64,000 nucleotides of DNA from Sphingobium sp. CECT 9361 (GTDB taxonomy: Bacteria > Pseudomonadota > Alphaproteobacteria > Sphingomonadales > Sphingomonadaceae). Of this stretch, positions 28,811-37,226 are shown one piece after another. Numbering within the stretch: the stretch's first letter is position 1; every line of letters begins with the position of its first letter. Both the position numbers and the translations under genes were made by a program. Location of the stretch: positions 58,005 through 122,004 of the forward strand of contig NZ_CAKKNC010000014.1 of assembly GCF_918741285.1 (NCBI RefSeq), read 5' to 3'. Below the pieces are notes generated by a model, which worked only from the letters and a program-made list of their open reading frames with translations, did no database searches and had not been told where the DNA came from.

Positions 28811-30097
28811 ATGCTGACTGATGAAATTTTGCGAACGCTTGTCGCCGTCGAAAAGCCGATCAAGAGATCGGATGCCCATGGTTTGCATATCATGGTCCTG
28901 CCTGGCGGACGAAAGCGTTGGCGCCTGGCCTATCGGTTCAATCATAAGCAAAAGACGCTCGATGGCGGAGAGTATCCCGACGTCAGTCTCCACCGCGCGC
29001 GACTGTGGTGCGAGGAGATGCGCGCCTTGCTTAAGACTGGTGTCGATCCGGCCGAAAAGCGCAAGGAAGATGCCTTTCAGGCCAAAGCTGACAAGATAAC
29101 GTTTGAGGATCTCGCTCTTGAATGGCTTGAAGCGCGCAGGCCGTCATGGACGCCGCGCTATGCCCGTATCACCGAGACGCGCATTCGATCCGATCTTTTC
29201 CCTTATCTTGGCCAGCTTCCCGTCCGATCCATCCTCCCACGAACCGTGCTCGAAGCCTTGCGATCCATCGAGGGAAGGGGGTCGGTCAATATGGCCCATC
29301 GGATCAAAAATCATTGCAGTGAGATCTTTCGCTTCGGTATCCCGGACGGAAGGGTCGATTCAGATCCGTGTCGCGACCTGACGTCGGCGATGGTCAAGGC
29401 ACCGCCCACCCGGCATCGGGGAAAGGTCGAGATAAAGGATTTGCCCGAATTCTTCGCACGCCTCAACGCGGATGGCGGATCGCGGTTAAGCCATCTCGCC
29501 TTACGGTGGACGATTCTCACCATGGTCAGAACACAGGAGACGCGGTTCGCACAATGGGACGAGTTTGAAGGTCTGGGCACTGATGACCCAGTCTGGAGGA
29601 TCCCCGCCGAGCGGATGAAGATGCGGTCGGAGCACCTCATTCCCTTGCCCCCGCAAGCGATCCAGCTTCTGCGCGAGATCAAGGAGCTTAACGTTTATGG
29701 CGCAGCAGGCAACGAGCGCTTTGGCAAATATCTATTCCCGGTAGCGGGCTCCCGATCGGACACGATCAGCGAGAACCGCATGCTCGATATCATGTACCGG
29801 GCAGGACTCCGCGGGAAAGCTACGGTTCACGGTTTTCGCGCGGTGGCCAGCACCGTTCTCAATGAATCAGGTCTTTTCATGCCCGATTGGATCGAGATGC
29901 AATTGGCGCACATGCCAAGAGGGGTGCGCGGCGTCTACAATGCGGCACGCTACCTTAGCCATCGTCGCAAGATGATGGAGTGGTGGGCGCAGTATCTGGA
30001 CGCCGCAGAAGCGTCGGCCCCTCTGACACTGCCAACAATGGCCGGTCCGCTAAGAGCGAAAGCCCAGGGCCTCGAATGGTTTCAGAAATCCTGGTAA
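28811..30097 (+). CDS. int: Tyrosine site-specific integrase (P4/DUF4102 type)
   Basis: A 428-residue integrase of the class that inserts elements into tRNA genes. The N-terminal arm-type domain (LHIMVLPGGRKRWRLAYRFNHKQKTLDGGEYPDVSLHRAR) is followed by a core-binding domain (residues 95-195) and the catalytic domain. Visible catalytic residues are Arg in MVRTQETRFAQW, Lys in ERMKMRSEHLIPL, His/Arg in HGFRA, and His then Tyr in 'LAHMPRGVRGVYNAARYL'. It appears intact. ATG at 28811 has AAGG about 11 bases upstream; GTG at 28799 is the alternative. It should catalyse integration, and excision together with AlpA. Confidence 0.95.
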   Translation: MLTDEILRTLVAVEKPIKRSDAHGLHIMVLPGGRKRWRLAYRFNHKQKTLDGGEYPDVSLHRARLWCEEMRALLKTGVDPAEKRKEDAFQAKADKITFEDLALEWLEARRPSWTPRYARITETRIRSDLFPYLGQLPVRSILPRTVLEALRSIEGRGSVNMAHRIKNHCSEIFRFGIPDGRVDSDPCRDLTSAMVKAPPTRHRGKVEIKDLPEFFARLNADGGSRLSHLALRWTILTMVRTQETRFAQWDEFEGLGTDDPVWRIPAERMKMRSEHLIPLPPQAIQLLREIKELNVYGAAGNERFGKYLFPVAGSRSDTISENRMLDIMYRAGLRGKATVHGFRAVASTVLNESGLFMPDWIEMQLAHMPRGVRGVYNAARYLSHRRKMMEWWAQYLDAAEASAPLTLPTMAGPLRAKAQGLEWFQKSW

Positions 30098-30279
30098 GCG
30101 GTAGGCGCCTCCATCCAACGGGCAATTCTCGAGGCGCGCCACCCTACGGCGCGCCGCCCGATCCGCTCCTGTTTTGGACACGTACCTTCCTTGATCATTC
30201 GATAAATGGACGCTTTGGGACAGCCGGTCTTTTCAATGACCGCCTTAATCCTCAGGAACCTGTCGTCTTGATCAACCAT
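30082..30279 (-). CDS. alpA: AlpA-family regulator/excisionase
   Basis: A 65-residue winged-helix protein: FLRIKAVIEKTGCPKASIYRMIKEGTCPKQERIGRRAVGWRASRIARWMEA. This is the AlpA pattern, and AlpA-type proteins act as excisionases or integrase activators in P4-like elements. It overlaps the 3' end of the integrase on the other strand by 16 bases. It lies downstream of a small ORF (30356-30565) on the same strand, so both may be read from the LexA-box promoter region. A 'RVGW' wing motif, usual in the family, is seen here as RAVGW. Confidence 0.9.
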   Translation of the reverse strand: MVDQDDRFLRIKAVIEKTGCPKASIYRMIKEGTCPKQERIGRRAVGWRASRIARWMEAPTAYQDF

Positions 30280-30287
30280 AGCAAACC

Positions 30288-30339
30288 GATCTCAACGATG
30301 GTCTGCCCGCCAAGAGCAATAGTGCTCCGAATTGAGATC
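30288..30339. repeat. Long-loop inverted repeat between small ORF and alpA
   Basis: GATCTCAA at 30288-30295 and TTGAGATC at 30332-30339 are perfect 8-base inverted copies separated by 36 bases, just upstream of the alpA start (30279). It could be an operator pair, an attenuator or part of a recombination-directionality site. Confidence 0.4.
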
Positions 30340-30355
30340 TTCGACAAGACCGCTT

Positions 30356-30565
30356 TCATGCCTTTGGTACGATTGTCATAGTAAATCTGCCACACATGCA
30401 GGGCGATGCGATTTGGAGTTTTGCTTCTTGGCGATCATAGTCCGTTACTTCAAGTTGGGGCACAGGGGCCCCGTCGCGGGCCTGCCGCCAGATCCGCAAT
30501 AGAACCCCTAGACTTTGTATGACGGCTGCCGTTCCGAGCAGAAACGATCCATCGATAGTTACCAT
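30356..30565 (-). CDS. Small predicted membrane protein, SOS-box linked
   Basis: A 69-residue ORF beginning MVTIDGSFLLGTAAVIQSLG with one hydrophobic helix (residues 7-24), then a basic edge (RIWRQ) and a soluble tail that contains PCMCG. AAGGAG lies 7 bases before the ATG, a strong ribosome site. It is the first gene leftward from the GTTC-N7-GTTC box at 30591-30605 and is followed after 76 bases by alpA. I know no family for it. The layout suggests an SOS-induced membrane peptide or a leader gene for alpA. Confidence 0.6.
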   Translation of the reverse strand: MVTIDGSFLLGTAAVIQSLGVLLRIWRQARDGAPVPQLEVTDYDRQEAKLQIASPCMCGRFTMTIVPKA

Positions 30566-30590
30566 TGCCGACTCCTTTTCTGACCTGCAT

Positions 30591-30605
30591 GTTCTACATA
30601 TGTTC
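30591..30605. promoter_or_regulatory. LexA-type SOS box (GTTC-N7-GTTC)
   Basis: GTTCTACATATGTTC is a perfect match to the alphaproteobacterial LexA box, a direct repeat of GTTC with 7 bases between. It sits midway between two divergent small-ORF starts (30565 leftward, 30630 rightward), each with its own strong ribosome site. It could therefore repress both at once. Confidence 0.7.
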
Positions 30606-30629
30606 TCATGTAGGAAAGGAGATTCTGCT

Positions 30630-30758
30630 ATGGGCGTATTGGGCGAGCCAATCGCGGATAGGGTTAGATTGAGCGTGAAGGTCGATCTCGAAACCGTATT
30701 GAAGGTTCTCTTCCAGGCCGTGATATCCTTGTCCCGCGTCATCGGGCAAACCGCCTGA
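30630..30758 (+). CDS. 42-aa small ORF divergent from SOS-box partner
   Basis: MGVLGEPIADRVRLSVKVDL begins a 42-residue peptide. Its second half, VDLETVLKVLFQAVISLSRVIG, would make an amphipathic, mostly hydrophobic helix. AAAGGAG lies 8 bases before the ATG. It is too short for family recognition. Its placement beside a LexA-type box recalls SOS-induced membrane peptides such as TisB, but there is no sequence match. Confidence 0.5.
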   Translation: MGVLGEPIADRVRLSVKVDLETVLKVLFQAVISLSRVIGQTA

Positions 30759-31400
30759 GACGAGCTGGCACGGCTCCTGGATGGACCCAGGGGTCGAGCA
30801 TCGACAGAGCCCATTCTGGTTTCTGCGCCCAACCTGCACTGCACATCGAAGGGATAGGGCCGAGGGGGCGAACAGGAGCGTGGTGCACACTTCCCGGCCA
30901 ACGCGATCTGCGCCGTCCGATTATAAGCTCCGGAACGGTGTGGAGCTGGGCGCGCTATGGTGGATAGCATTTGCCGATAATGTCCTAAGACCAGCGCCAC
31001 GAACTGACAGGCATAGTCTTACAGGGCGGAGTCCATGTACAGCGCGCTTTCGCCGAACTTTATGCGTTTCGGGAACCACAGCGTTCGTTGCCGACGACTG
31101 TCATTATGCACGTGCATAACTTAACCTGTGCCCCGGGCGGCGGCAGGCTCATCAGGTACCCGGGATGCAGAAGACCGGCATTCTTGCCCATTGGGTGAAG
31201 GGATCGGGCCGACAGCGTGCGGGCCGGTTGGAAATTGCCAAAGTCATGATTGTATTCAAAGAAGGAGGACCGGCCATTGCCTCGCGATAACGATCTACGC
31301 CCTGCCGCGCAAACGTTCCCCCCGTTGCCCGCTATTGTCTATGGGGACCGATGCAACTCGTCCCTAATTGCGGGTTCAGTTTAGGGGCTCTCGCTCTTCA
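30759..31400. other. Intergenic stretch between small ORFs and IS110
   Basis: About 640 bases with no gene I can support. The only clear structure is the 16-bp perfect palindrome at 31104-31119. The left end of the IS110 element should lie near the right part of this stretch, but no boundary is visible. Confidence 0.4.
31104..31119. repeat. 16-bp perfect palindrome
   Basis: TTATGCACGTGCATAA is a perfect palindrome in a region without supported genes. It is long enough to be a dimeric regulator's operator. No gene starts directly beside it. Confidence 0.5.
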
Positions 31401-31482
31401 AGCGTTGTAGAGTTTGCAAGATGGTCAAAGGGCCAAAGAAGCAGCGGCGACTTTGGTTTATAAAATAGACCGATCACTTGCG

Positions 31483-31557
31483 TCTGGCAGGGCAAAATCC
31501 GTGAGGAGCATTAGAGCCGTTAGGACTCTGGTAAAATTGAGGGATTGCCCCGCCAGA
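31483..31557 (+). ncRNA. Structured leader before IS110 transposase; candidate bridge RNA region
   Basis: TCTGGCAGGGCAAAATCC (31483-31500) pairs with GGATTGCCCCGCCAGA (31542-31557) with small mismatches and bulges. Inside is a second stem, AGAGCC...GG(A)CTCT, around GTTA. The fold ends 15 bases before the transposase ATG. IS110-group elements are known to encode a bridge RNA in the 5' non-coding end, so this is a plausible core of one. The true RNA ends and guide loops are not defined here. Confidence 0.4.
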
Positions 31558-31572
31558 CTACAGGAGCAAGAC

Positions 31573-32661
31573 ATGGTTACGAACACGGCTGCGTTGCCTC
31601 TGAAGGTCTGGATTGGCATGGATACTGGCCAAAAAACATCTGCGCTGTGCGCTGTTGACGATGCAGGGACAATCCATTTTCAGTCGAACGTCGACACAAA
31701 CAGTAAGGAGGTTGCTGCACTGCTGAACTTCCATTTTCCTTCCGGAGTGGAGGTGATCGCCATGGAGGCGTGCGGTACCAGCGTCCGTGTAGCTAAAGGG
31801 CTCAGGGAGCTTGGTTTTGAAGTTGTCCTGTTCGGCACACTCCAGGTTCATCGTTTCCTGACGATGCGGCGGATAAAAACAGATATGAACGATGCTCGCG
31901 GGCTGGCCCATCTGGCAAGACTGGGCAGAACGTTTCTCAACGAAGTACATCTGAAAAGCAACGAATGCATGATGATGCGCGCGAAGCTTGTGGCGCGCCA
32001 TCACCTGGTCCGCCAACGTATCGCGACAGAACAGTTGATCCTCTCCTCACTTCACATTCGTGGCCAAGGATTTCCAAAGCGGATACGGACATCGGCTTCT
32101 CTTGAAAAGCACGTCCTTTCAGCGATAGCGGCGATCAAGGACGACCTTGGCGAAGATATCTCAGACCATATTTCGCCGCTTCTGCAGATCGCACTCAATC
32201 TACGAGATGAGGAGAATAAATTCAGTGAAGAAATAACCAAATTTGCGTTACGTTCCACCATATGCCAGCGCTTTGTCGCCATTCCGGGCGTAAGCGCACT
32301 TACTGCGGTGTCTTTCTTAACCGCAGTAGAAGATCCATTCCGATTTCGGCGGTGCTGCGATGTCGCCGCATATCTGGGGTTAACACCGGCTGTTCATCAA
32401 AGTGGAGACCGGACGGCGCCTTCGCGTATCACGAAGGTAGGAAGCACGATGACACGAAGTCACCTTGTTACGGCAGCTACCGTTCTCCTCTACCGCTCGA
32501 AGCAGGAAAATGACCTAAGGTCGTGGGGTTTGGGTAAGAAGTCCGACATTGGCGCCTCCAAAGCAAAAGTCGCCGTGGCACGAAAGCTAGCCATACTGAT
32601 GCTCACATTATGGCGCAACAACACGTCTTTTATTCCCGTCCGACCTATTGTCCAAGTTTGA
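31573..32661 (+). mobile_element. IS110-family transposase (DEDD recombinase)
   Basis: A 362-residue transposase, apparently intact. The N-terminal RuvC-like DEDD domain shows D17 (WIGMDTGQKTS), E65 (VIAMEACGTS), and D104/D107 (IKTDMNDARGLAHLAR). The C-terminal Tnp20 domain has 'RFVAIPGVSALTAVSFLTAV', 'AAYLGLTPAVHQSGDRTAPSRITKVGS' and the conserved Ser region. AGGAG lies 8 bases before the ATG. The coordinates give the coding part; IS110 elements lack ordinary terminal inverted repeats, so the ends are unknown. It has inserted between the excision and conjugation regions. Confidence 0.93.
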
Positions 32662-32957
32662 CCGAGCCTAGGCTGTTCGGCAGGCATTACATAATACAGG
32701 CTGGCTCGTGCGCCCCTAAGTCGCGCGCGTAGAATAGGCCGGGCTGCCATGCGCGCAGCGATCGCACAATCTTGGCGGTGGTCTGCCAAAACTGCGCGCC
32801 TATGGCCCGTACGCAGCGCGCCAGGCATGGGGCGTTAGCGTTGCTCATAACAGCCTCGACACTGTCTGGCGACGCTCCGCCGGTCTGCGGGGGGATTGCT
32901 CGCGCGTTCACTGCGCGCGACTTCGGTCCACGGCGCATTAGTCGGTGGAGTTCTCCC

Positions 32958-33239
32958 CTATGCGATCAGGGCGGCTATGTCGCTCGAGCGCAGAGGGGTG
33001 AGGAAGGTCACGCCATATTTGGGACCACGGACCCAAGCGATTCGCGCAGTAATAAGGAGGGTCCTGCACGTGATATGCACGATTGCGCCGGGCTGGAGCG
33101 GCGCCGCGCCATGCAGCCGCGCGCCAGTGTACGAGAGATCCAGCAGATGGATTCTCGCTGTCGTACCTGCATGATGCAACACCGCTGGCTCAAAGACTTT
33201 GAGACGTTTCGCGGTGCGTGCGGTTACTGGTCGCGTCAT
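32958..33239 (-). CDS. PilZ-domain protein
   Basis: A 93-residue protein with 'RIHLLDLSYTGARLHGAAPLQPGAIVHITCRTLLITARIAWVRGPKYGVTFL', a stand-alone PilZ domain. PilZ domains often bind cyclic di-GMP through an N-terminal RxxxR and a D/NxSxxG motif. Here DLSYTG provides the second, while the first would be TARTAKRLK, which is only partly matching. AAGG lies 7 bases before the ATG. It stands alone between IS110 and traG. The roughly 300 bases on its left and 210 on its right contain nothing else I can support. Confidence 0.75.
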   Translation of the reverse strand: MTRPVTARTAKRLKVFEPAVLHHAGTTARIHLLDLSYTGARLHGAAPLQPGAIVHITCRTLLITARIAWVRGPKYGVTFLTPLRSSDIAALIA

Positions 33240-33449
33240 CCGTGCCCTTCCGCGTCCTGAACGGCATGCAACGACAATCGATCCGTATAATTGATGGTTA
33301 GCAGAGGCTAACGCTCTTTATGTGTGTTTGTCGTCAGCTTTCGGCTGATTCAGGCGCCACAACGCAGACCTGTGGAGCAGGCGTTAGCCGCCGAACCTGG
33401 TACCAGTTTGCTCCAGCGAACGATCCGTCCAACAGGACCTGGCAAAGCT

Positions 33450-36400
33450 TCAGCGCGGCTTAAAGGATGGAGCTTCGCTACCAGAGCTTTTGCTGTCCCC
33501 TCCTGTAAAACGCCCCTTACGCAATATCTCTGCCTGCTCTAGCGATGTCAGCGGTGCAGATCCGTCGAAAACGCCCCGATTTGCGTCAGCCTCTTCCAGA
33601 TAGCGGTTACGAAGCCCATCCTGTCCCAGGATGTGGCGGCCAAGCGCGCTGACAAAAGCCTGTTCCGGCCTGCTGGCCCGCGCTGCGGCTCTTTCCGCTT
33701 CAGCAAGCGACGATCGGACGTCGAAATTGATGATGTCGATGGAGGACGCTGCGTCGGTCGTGCCAGCGCCTGTGTCGGACGTATTTCCCGACGCATGAAA
33801 ACCGGCATGCCCTGACGTTGAACCTTTTTTCGCTCTTGTTCTTCGGCTTTCCTGGCCCCCATAGGACACCGATCGGCCACCAAACTGGCCTCCGACTGTA
33901 ACATTGCTTGATATGGTATGGGAGGCGCTACGACTTAAGGATCGTGTCCACCCGGTTTGCGCCATCACGGCTTGCACATCGCGCTGGAGCGTGTCGGCGA
34001 CCTGCGGTTTAAGCCGCCAATTGCCATGGCGATCCATCTCGAACCCCCCCTTCAGCCAGTTTGCCATCATGGCCTGGCCTTCCGCGCCGCCCCCCAGGAA
34101 ATGCTCGATCGTGTCGGGACCCGCCTGCTTGCCAGCCTCAAACCGCGTGCTGGTATCGCTGCGCGCGCTCTTCTCGAACCCGGCGCTCGACGAGACCAGA
34201 AGGTCGTTGTTGGCGAAGCTGAAACGGGCATGGCCGCCTTTTGCTACCGCACCCAGCTGGCTCTCGTTAAGGAGACCGGCTTTCCACATTTGAGCGGCCG
34301 TTTGCGGGGTGAGATTGAGGCTGAGATCGCCATTCTGGTCCATTGCGATCTGCCGCTTGGTCATCGCAATGCCATTGGCCTTGAGTAGCCCCTGCATGCG
34401 GGTGAGGCGTTCGGCGTCGACGATTTGGGTGAGACGGTCGTTTCTCGCCCGGTCGGCAATCCCCTCCGCGCCACCCTCGGCCTTCTCGACCTGGTTGCCT
34501 GACGACTGGGCAAGAGTTTTTATGAAACTGTCGAGATGCGCGGCCTGCCGCACAGACGTCCCGGCAGCCGCGGCACCCGCAGCGAACCCAAAGTTATCCG
34601 ACTGCCGCCGCTGCTCTCCGATCCGGGCTGCGCTGCGCGTGCCATCGGGGCCGGCCTCGCGCTGGGCATCGAGCTTGCCCGACCGCTCGGCAAAGTCGTA
34701 ACCGGCCGCTTCCCGGATCCGCCCGTAAACGCTGGTGCCTTCGCGCGCCGCCTCCGCACTCGCGCCATCGGCTGTTCCAAGCTGACTTGCTGCGGAATAG
34801 GTGGCAAGGGCCTTTTCGACCTGCGCTTCGTTACGACCGGTCGCGCGGGCGAGCTGGGTCACGGCAGACGCGCGGGCTTCGCCCGAGAGCGCGTTGATGA
34901 AGCCGATGCGGCGGCTGGTTTCCTGCAACGGCAGCCCGAGCATGGCCGAAGCGTCGCGCTGACCCTGGCTCGTGCCGGTGCGATGGGCCTGCTCGGTGGC
35001 GACATTGTGCCGTTCGATGCCCGATACGTCATTGCCCGCAAAGTCGCGGCGGCCTTCCATGGCGCCCACCTGTACCTGCGCCCCGGTGAGGTCGTTGCGC
35101 ATCATGGCCTCCTGGTCATAGGCATTGGCGACAATCTTGCCGAAGGTCGGGTCGCTCGATGCCTCGGCAATGATGCTGGACGCCTTGAGCTGCGCGTCGG
35201 ACTGGCTGTATCCGCTGCGCGCATAATGGCGGGACGCCGCCTGATGCATCATGCCATAGGCGCGCTCATCCCCGAACGCTTTCCACTGCACCATCGTCTG
35301 GGCAAAGGTGGCAAAGGCCTGCTCTCCCGCCTGACCCTCGCCGAAATAGCGATTGCCAAGGGTGCGCAATGCGTCCTTCTCGGCAAATTGATGGATAGCG
35401 GCCGTCGTGGCGTTCGCGCGAACCGCCCGCGCCGCCGCCGGGCTGGAGAGGTCGCCCGTGGCGAGGGCAGGGGCAAGGGTGCCCAGTTCCCGCTGCGCGT
35501 CGAGACCGCCCAAACCAAGCGCCGTCAGGCCGGGCGCCATCGGGCCGCCCTCGCCGATAATCGTGCCAGCCTCGCCGAACGAACGCGACGCGGCGAACGA
35601 TGCGCGCTCACCGAAATCGCCGAACCCCGAAGCGGCGGCCTTGCGATGCGCCGTACCCATCGCTGACCCTTGCGCGTCAAGCGCAGAGGCATAGCCTTCG
35701 CTGGTCGCCATCGGCGCTGCAGCACCTGCGGCCTGTGTATGGACGCCCATCGATGCCCCGGTGAGCGAACTGAACATATTGCCCGAGAAACGGAACACCG
35801 TGAACACGAAGGCACCCGCAAGGCCCGCCGCCGCCGTCCGGAACGTGCCGAAAATCGCCAGCGCCTTCATGGCCGAGGAAGGCGCGAGCATCCAGGCGTT
35901 GGCCGCGACATGGTTGGCGCGCATCTCGGCCAAAACGTCCATCGCCCGACCAAGGGTCAGTTGATAAATGCCCGCGTCGATCACGCCCCAGAGCGCCACG
36001 AACACGAAGAGCCCCATCGCATAGGAGAGAACCCTGAGGTTAATCGGCGTCAGCACGAAAAGCAGCGCGACCGGCACCATGAACAGCATGATCCCGAATA
36101 TCGTCGCGCGGATCGTCGGCATCCATTCATTGGCCGCCGACATGGTCGCAAGGCCGTTGGAGATCACGGCCCGGTTCGCCATGACCCGGGCAGCCGATGC
36201 TGGCGAATCCTCGAACAATACGTCGCCCACGGTTGCGCCCAGCATGACGTCGGTCATGAAGGCTGTAAGCGAAAGCGGGGTCCCCATCATCATCTGGCCC
36301 ATTTCGCCCAACTGACTGCGGCAGCGTGCGAGCTGGCCGGCATTGTCGACGTCGAACCCGGTGCGGATACAGACCTGGCGGACATAGCCGTCGAACAGGG

Positions 36401-37211
36401 TCGGTTCAGCCAGGCGCGTCGCAATATCGTCCCAGGCATCTGCGCAGCTCATCGTCACGCCACCCTTGTCGGTGGGCGTGTAGACAGTGGAATAAGTGGC
36501 CGGACCCGCCATCGCTGCAAAGGCCGCAGGCAGATCGGTGGCCGTGCGGAACAGTATATCGTCATCGACACCATAGGCAGGCGAGACGCGCGCGACCGGA
36601 TAACATTGGCGCAGATAGTCCTTCATCGTAGCGTCGAGGAAGGTGTCTGTCATGGGACCGCGCGGCGCTGCCGCGTTGAAGAAGAGGTTGAATGCATGGC
36701 CGCCTGCGCCAAACTCCAGCTTGGCATTGGGGTCGAGCGTAATGTCGTCGATCGTCTCGGCAAGCGCACGTTCGATAAGATTGGTCGTGCCCGCGACGAT
36801 GACGAGGAGATTGGGAACGTCGCCGACCGGCTGATAGGCGTTGCGAACCCGGTCATAGACATGGACCGTGCCGGTGGTGGCCACAAACCCTACGAAGAGG
36901 CCTATGCCCATCAGGATCTGGAAGCCGAAGGCGACGAGGCCCATGCCCTGGCCCCTGATGCTCGCGAGCACGGCTCCCAGCGCGATGCCCGCGACCGCCA
37001 TGATCAGTACCAATGTCTCGTATCGAGGGTCGGCAAAGATCATCGACACGAGCCGAAAGGCGTCGACCGTTTCTGCAAAGCCGTCATAGCTATGGTAGCT
37101 GGTCTCAAGGGCAAGGGCAGGGGAGGGTAGGAGAAGGCTCAGCATTGCGCCGATCCCGGCAGTAGGGCTGGCAATGGCAGGGCCGTGGATAGCGTGAAGC
37201 TCAAGGCGCAT
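33450..37211 (-). CDS. traG: Conjugal transfer protein TraG (F-type mating-pair stabilisation)
   Basis: A 1253-residue membrane protein and the last gene of the tra operon. A signal-like start (residues 15-36) is followed by hydrophobic helices at about 55-115 and 380-490, as in the TraG_N domain that works in pilus assembly and mating-pair stabilisation. The long C-terminal half (500-1253) is hydrophilic, Ala/Gln/Gly-rich and should lie in the periplasm; in F it may act in the recipient for entry exclusion. GGGAAG is 7 bases before the ATG, and traH ends 15 bases upstream. F TraG is 938 residues, so this one is long. Confidence 0.9.
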   Translation of the reverse strand: MRLELHAIHGPAIASPTAGIGAMLSLLLPSPALALETSYHSYDGFAETVDAFRLVSMIFADPRYETLVLIMAVAGIALGAVLASIRGQGMGLVAFGFQILMGIGLFVGFVATTGTVHVYDRVRNAYQPVGDVPNLLVIVAGTTNLIERALAETIDDITLDPNAKLEFGAGGHAFNLFFNAAAPRGPMTDTFLDATMKDYLRQCYPVARVSPAYGVDDDILFRTATDLPAAFAAMAGPATYSTVYTPTDKGGVTMSCADAWDDIATRLAEPTLFDGYVRQVCIRTGFDVDNAGQLARCRSQLGEMGQMMMGTPLSLTAFMTDVMLGATVGDVLFEDSPASAARVMANRAVISNGLATMSAANEWMPTIRATIFGIMLFMVPVALLFVLTPINLRVLSYAMGLFVFVALWGVIDAGIYQLTLGRAMDVLAEMRANHVAANAWMLAPSSAMKALAIFGTFRTAAAGLAGAFVFTVFRFSGNMFSSLTGASMGVHTQAAGAAAPMATSEGYASALDAQGSAMGTAHRKAAASGFGDFGERASFAASRSFGEAGTIIGEGGPMAPGLTALGLGGLDAQRELGTLAPALATGDLSSPAAARAVRANATTAAIHQFAEKDALRTLGNRYFGEGQAGEQAFATFAQTMVQWKAFGDERAYGMMHQAASRHYARSGYSQSDAQLKASSIIAEASSDPTFGKIVANAYDQEAMMRNDLTGAQVQVGAMEGRRDFAGNDVSGIERHNVATEQAHRTGTSQGQRDASAMLGLPLQETSRRIGFINALSGEARASAVTQLARATGRNEAQVEKALATYSAASQLGTADGASAEAAREGTSVYGRIREAAGYDFAERSGKLDAQREAGPDGTRSAARIGEQRRQSDNFGFAAGAAAAGTSVRQAAHLDSFIKTLAQSSGNQVEKAEGGAEGIADRARNDRLTQIVDAERLTRMQGLLKANGIAMTKRQIAMDQNGDLSLNLTPQTAAQMWKAGLLNESQLGAVAKGGHARFSFANNDLLVSSSAGFEKSARSDTSTRFEAGKQAGPDTIEHFLGGGAEGQAMMANWLKGGFEMDRHGNWRLKPQVADTLQRDVQAVMAQTGWTRSLSRSASHTISSNVTVGGQFGGRSVSYGGQESRRTRAKKGSTSGHAGFHASGNTSDTGAGTTDAASSIDIINFDVRSSLAEAERAAARASRPEQAFVSALGRHILGQDGLRNRYLEEADANRGVFDGSAPLTSLEQAEILRKGRFTGGDSKSSGSEAPSFKPR

Positions 37212-37226
37212 CTGACGGCTTCCCGT

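Noticed and set aside
30781..31367. Two rightward short frames (112 and 79 codons) before IS110
   Set aside because: No ribosome site, no recognisable sequence, and Arg/Pro/Ser-rich composition typical of non-coding GC-rich DNA.
34536..35666. Rightward frame of 376 codons opposite traG
   Set aside because: Arg/Gly-rich shadow frame without motif or start signal.
35670..37130. Long rightward open frame (486 codons) opposite traG
   Set aside because: It is rich in Arg/His/Gly and lacks any domain. It mirrors the high-GC traG codons and has no ribosome site.
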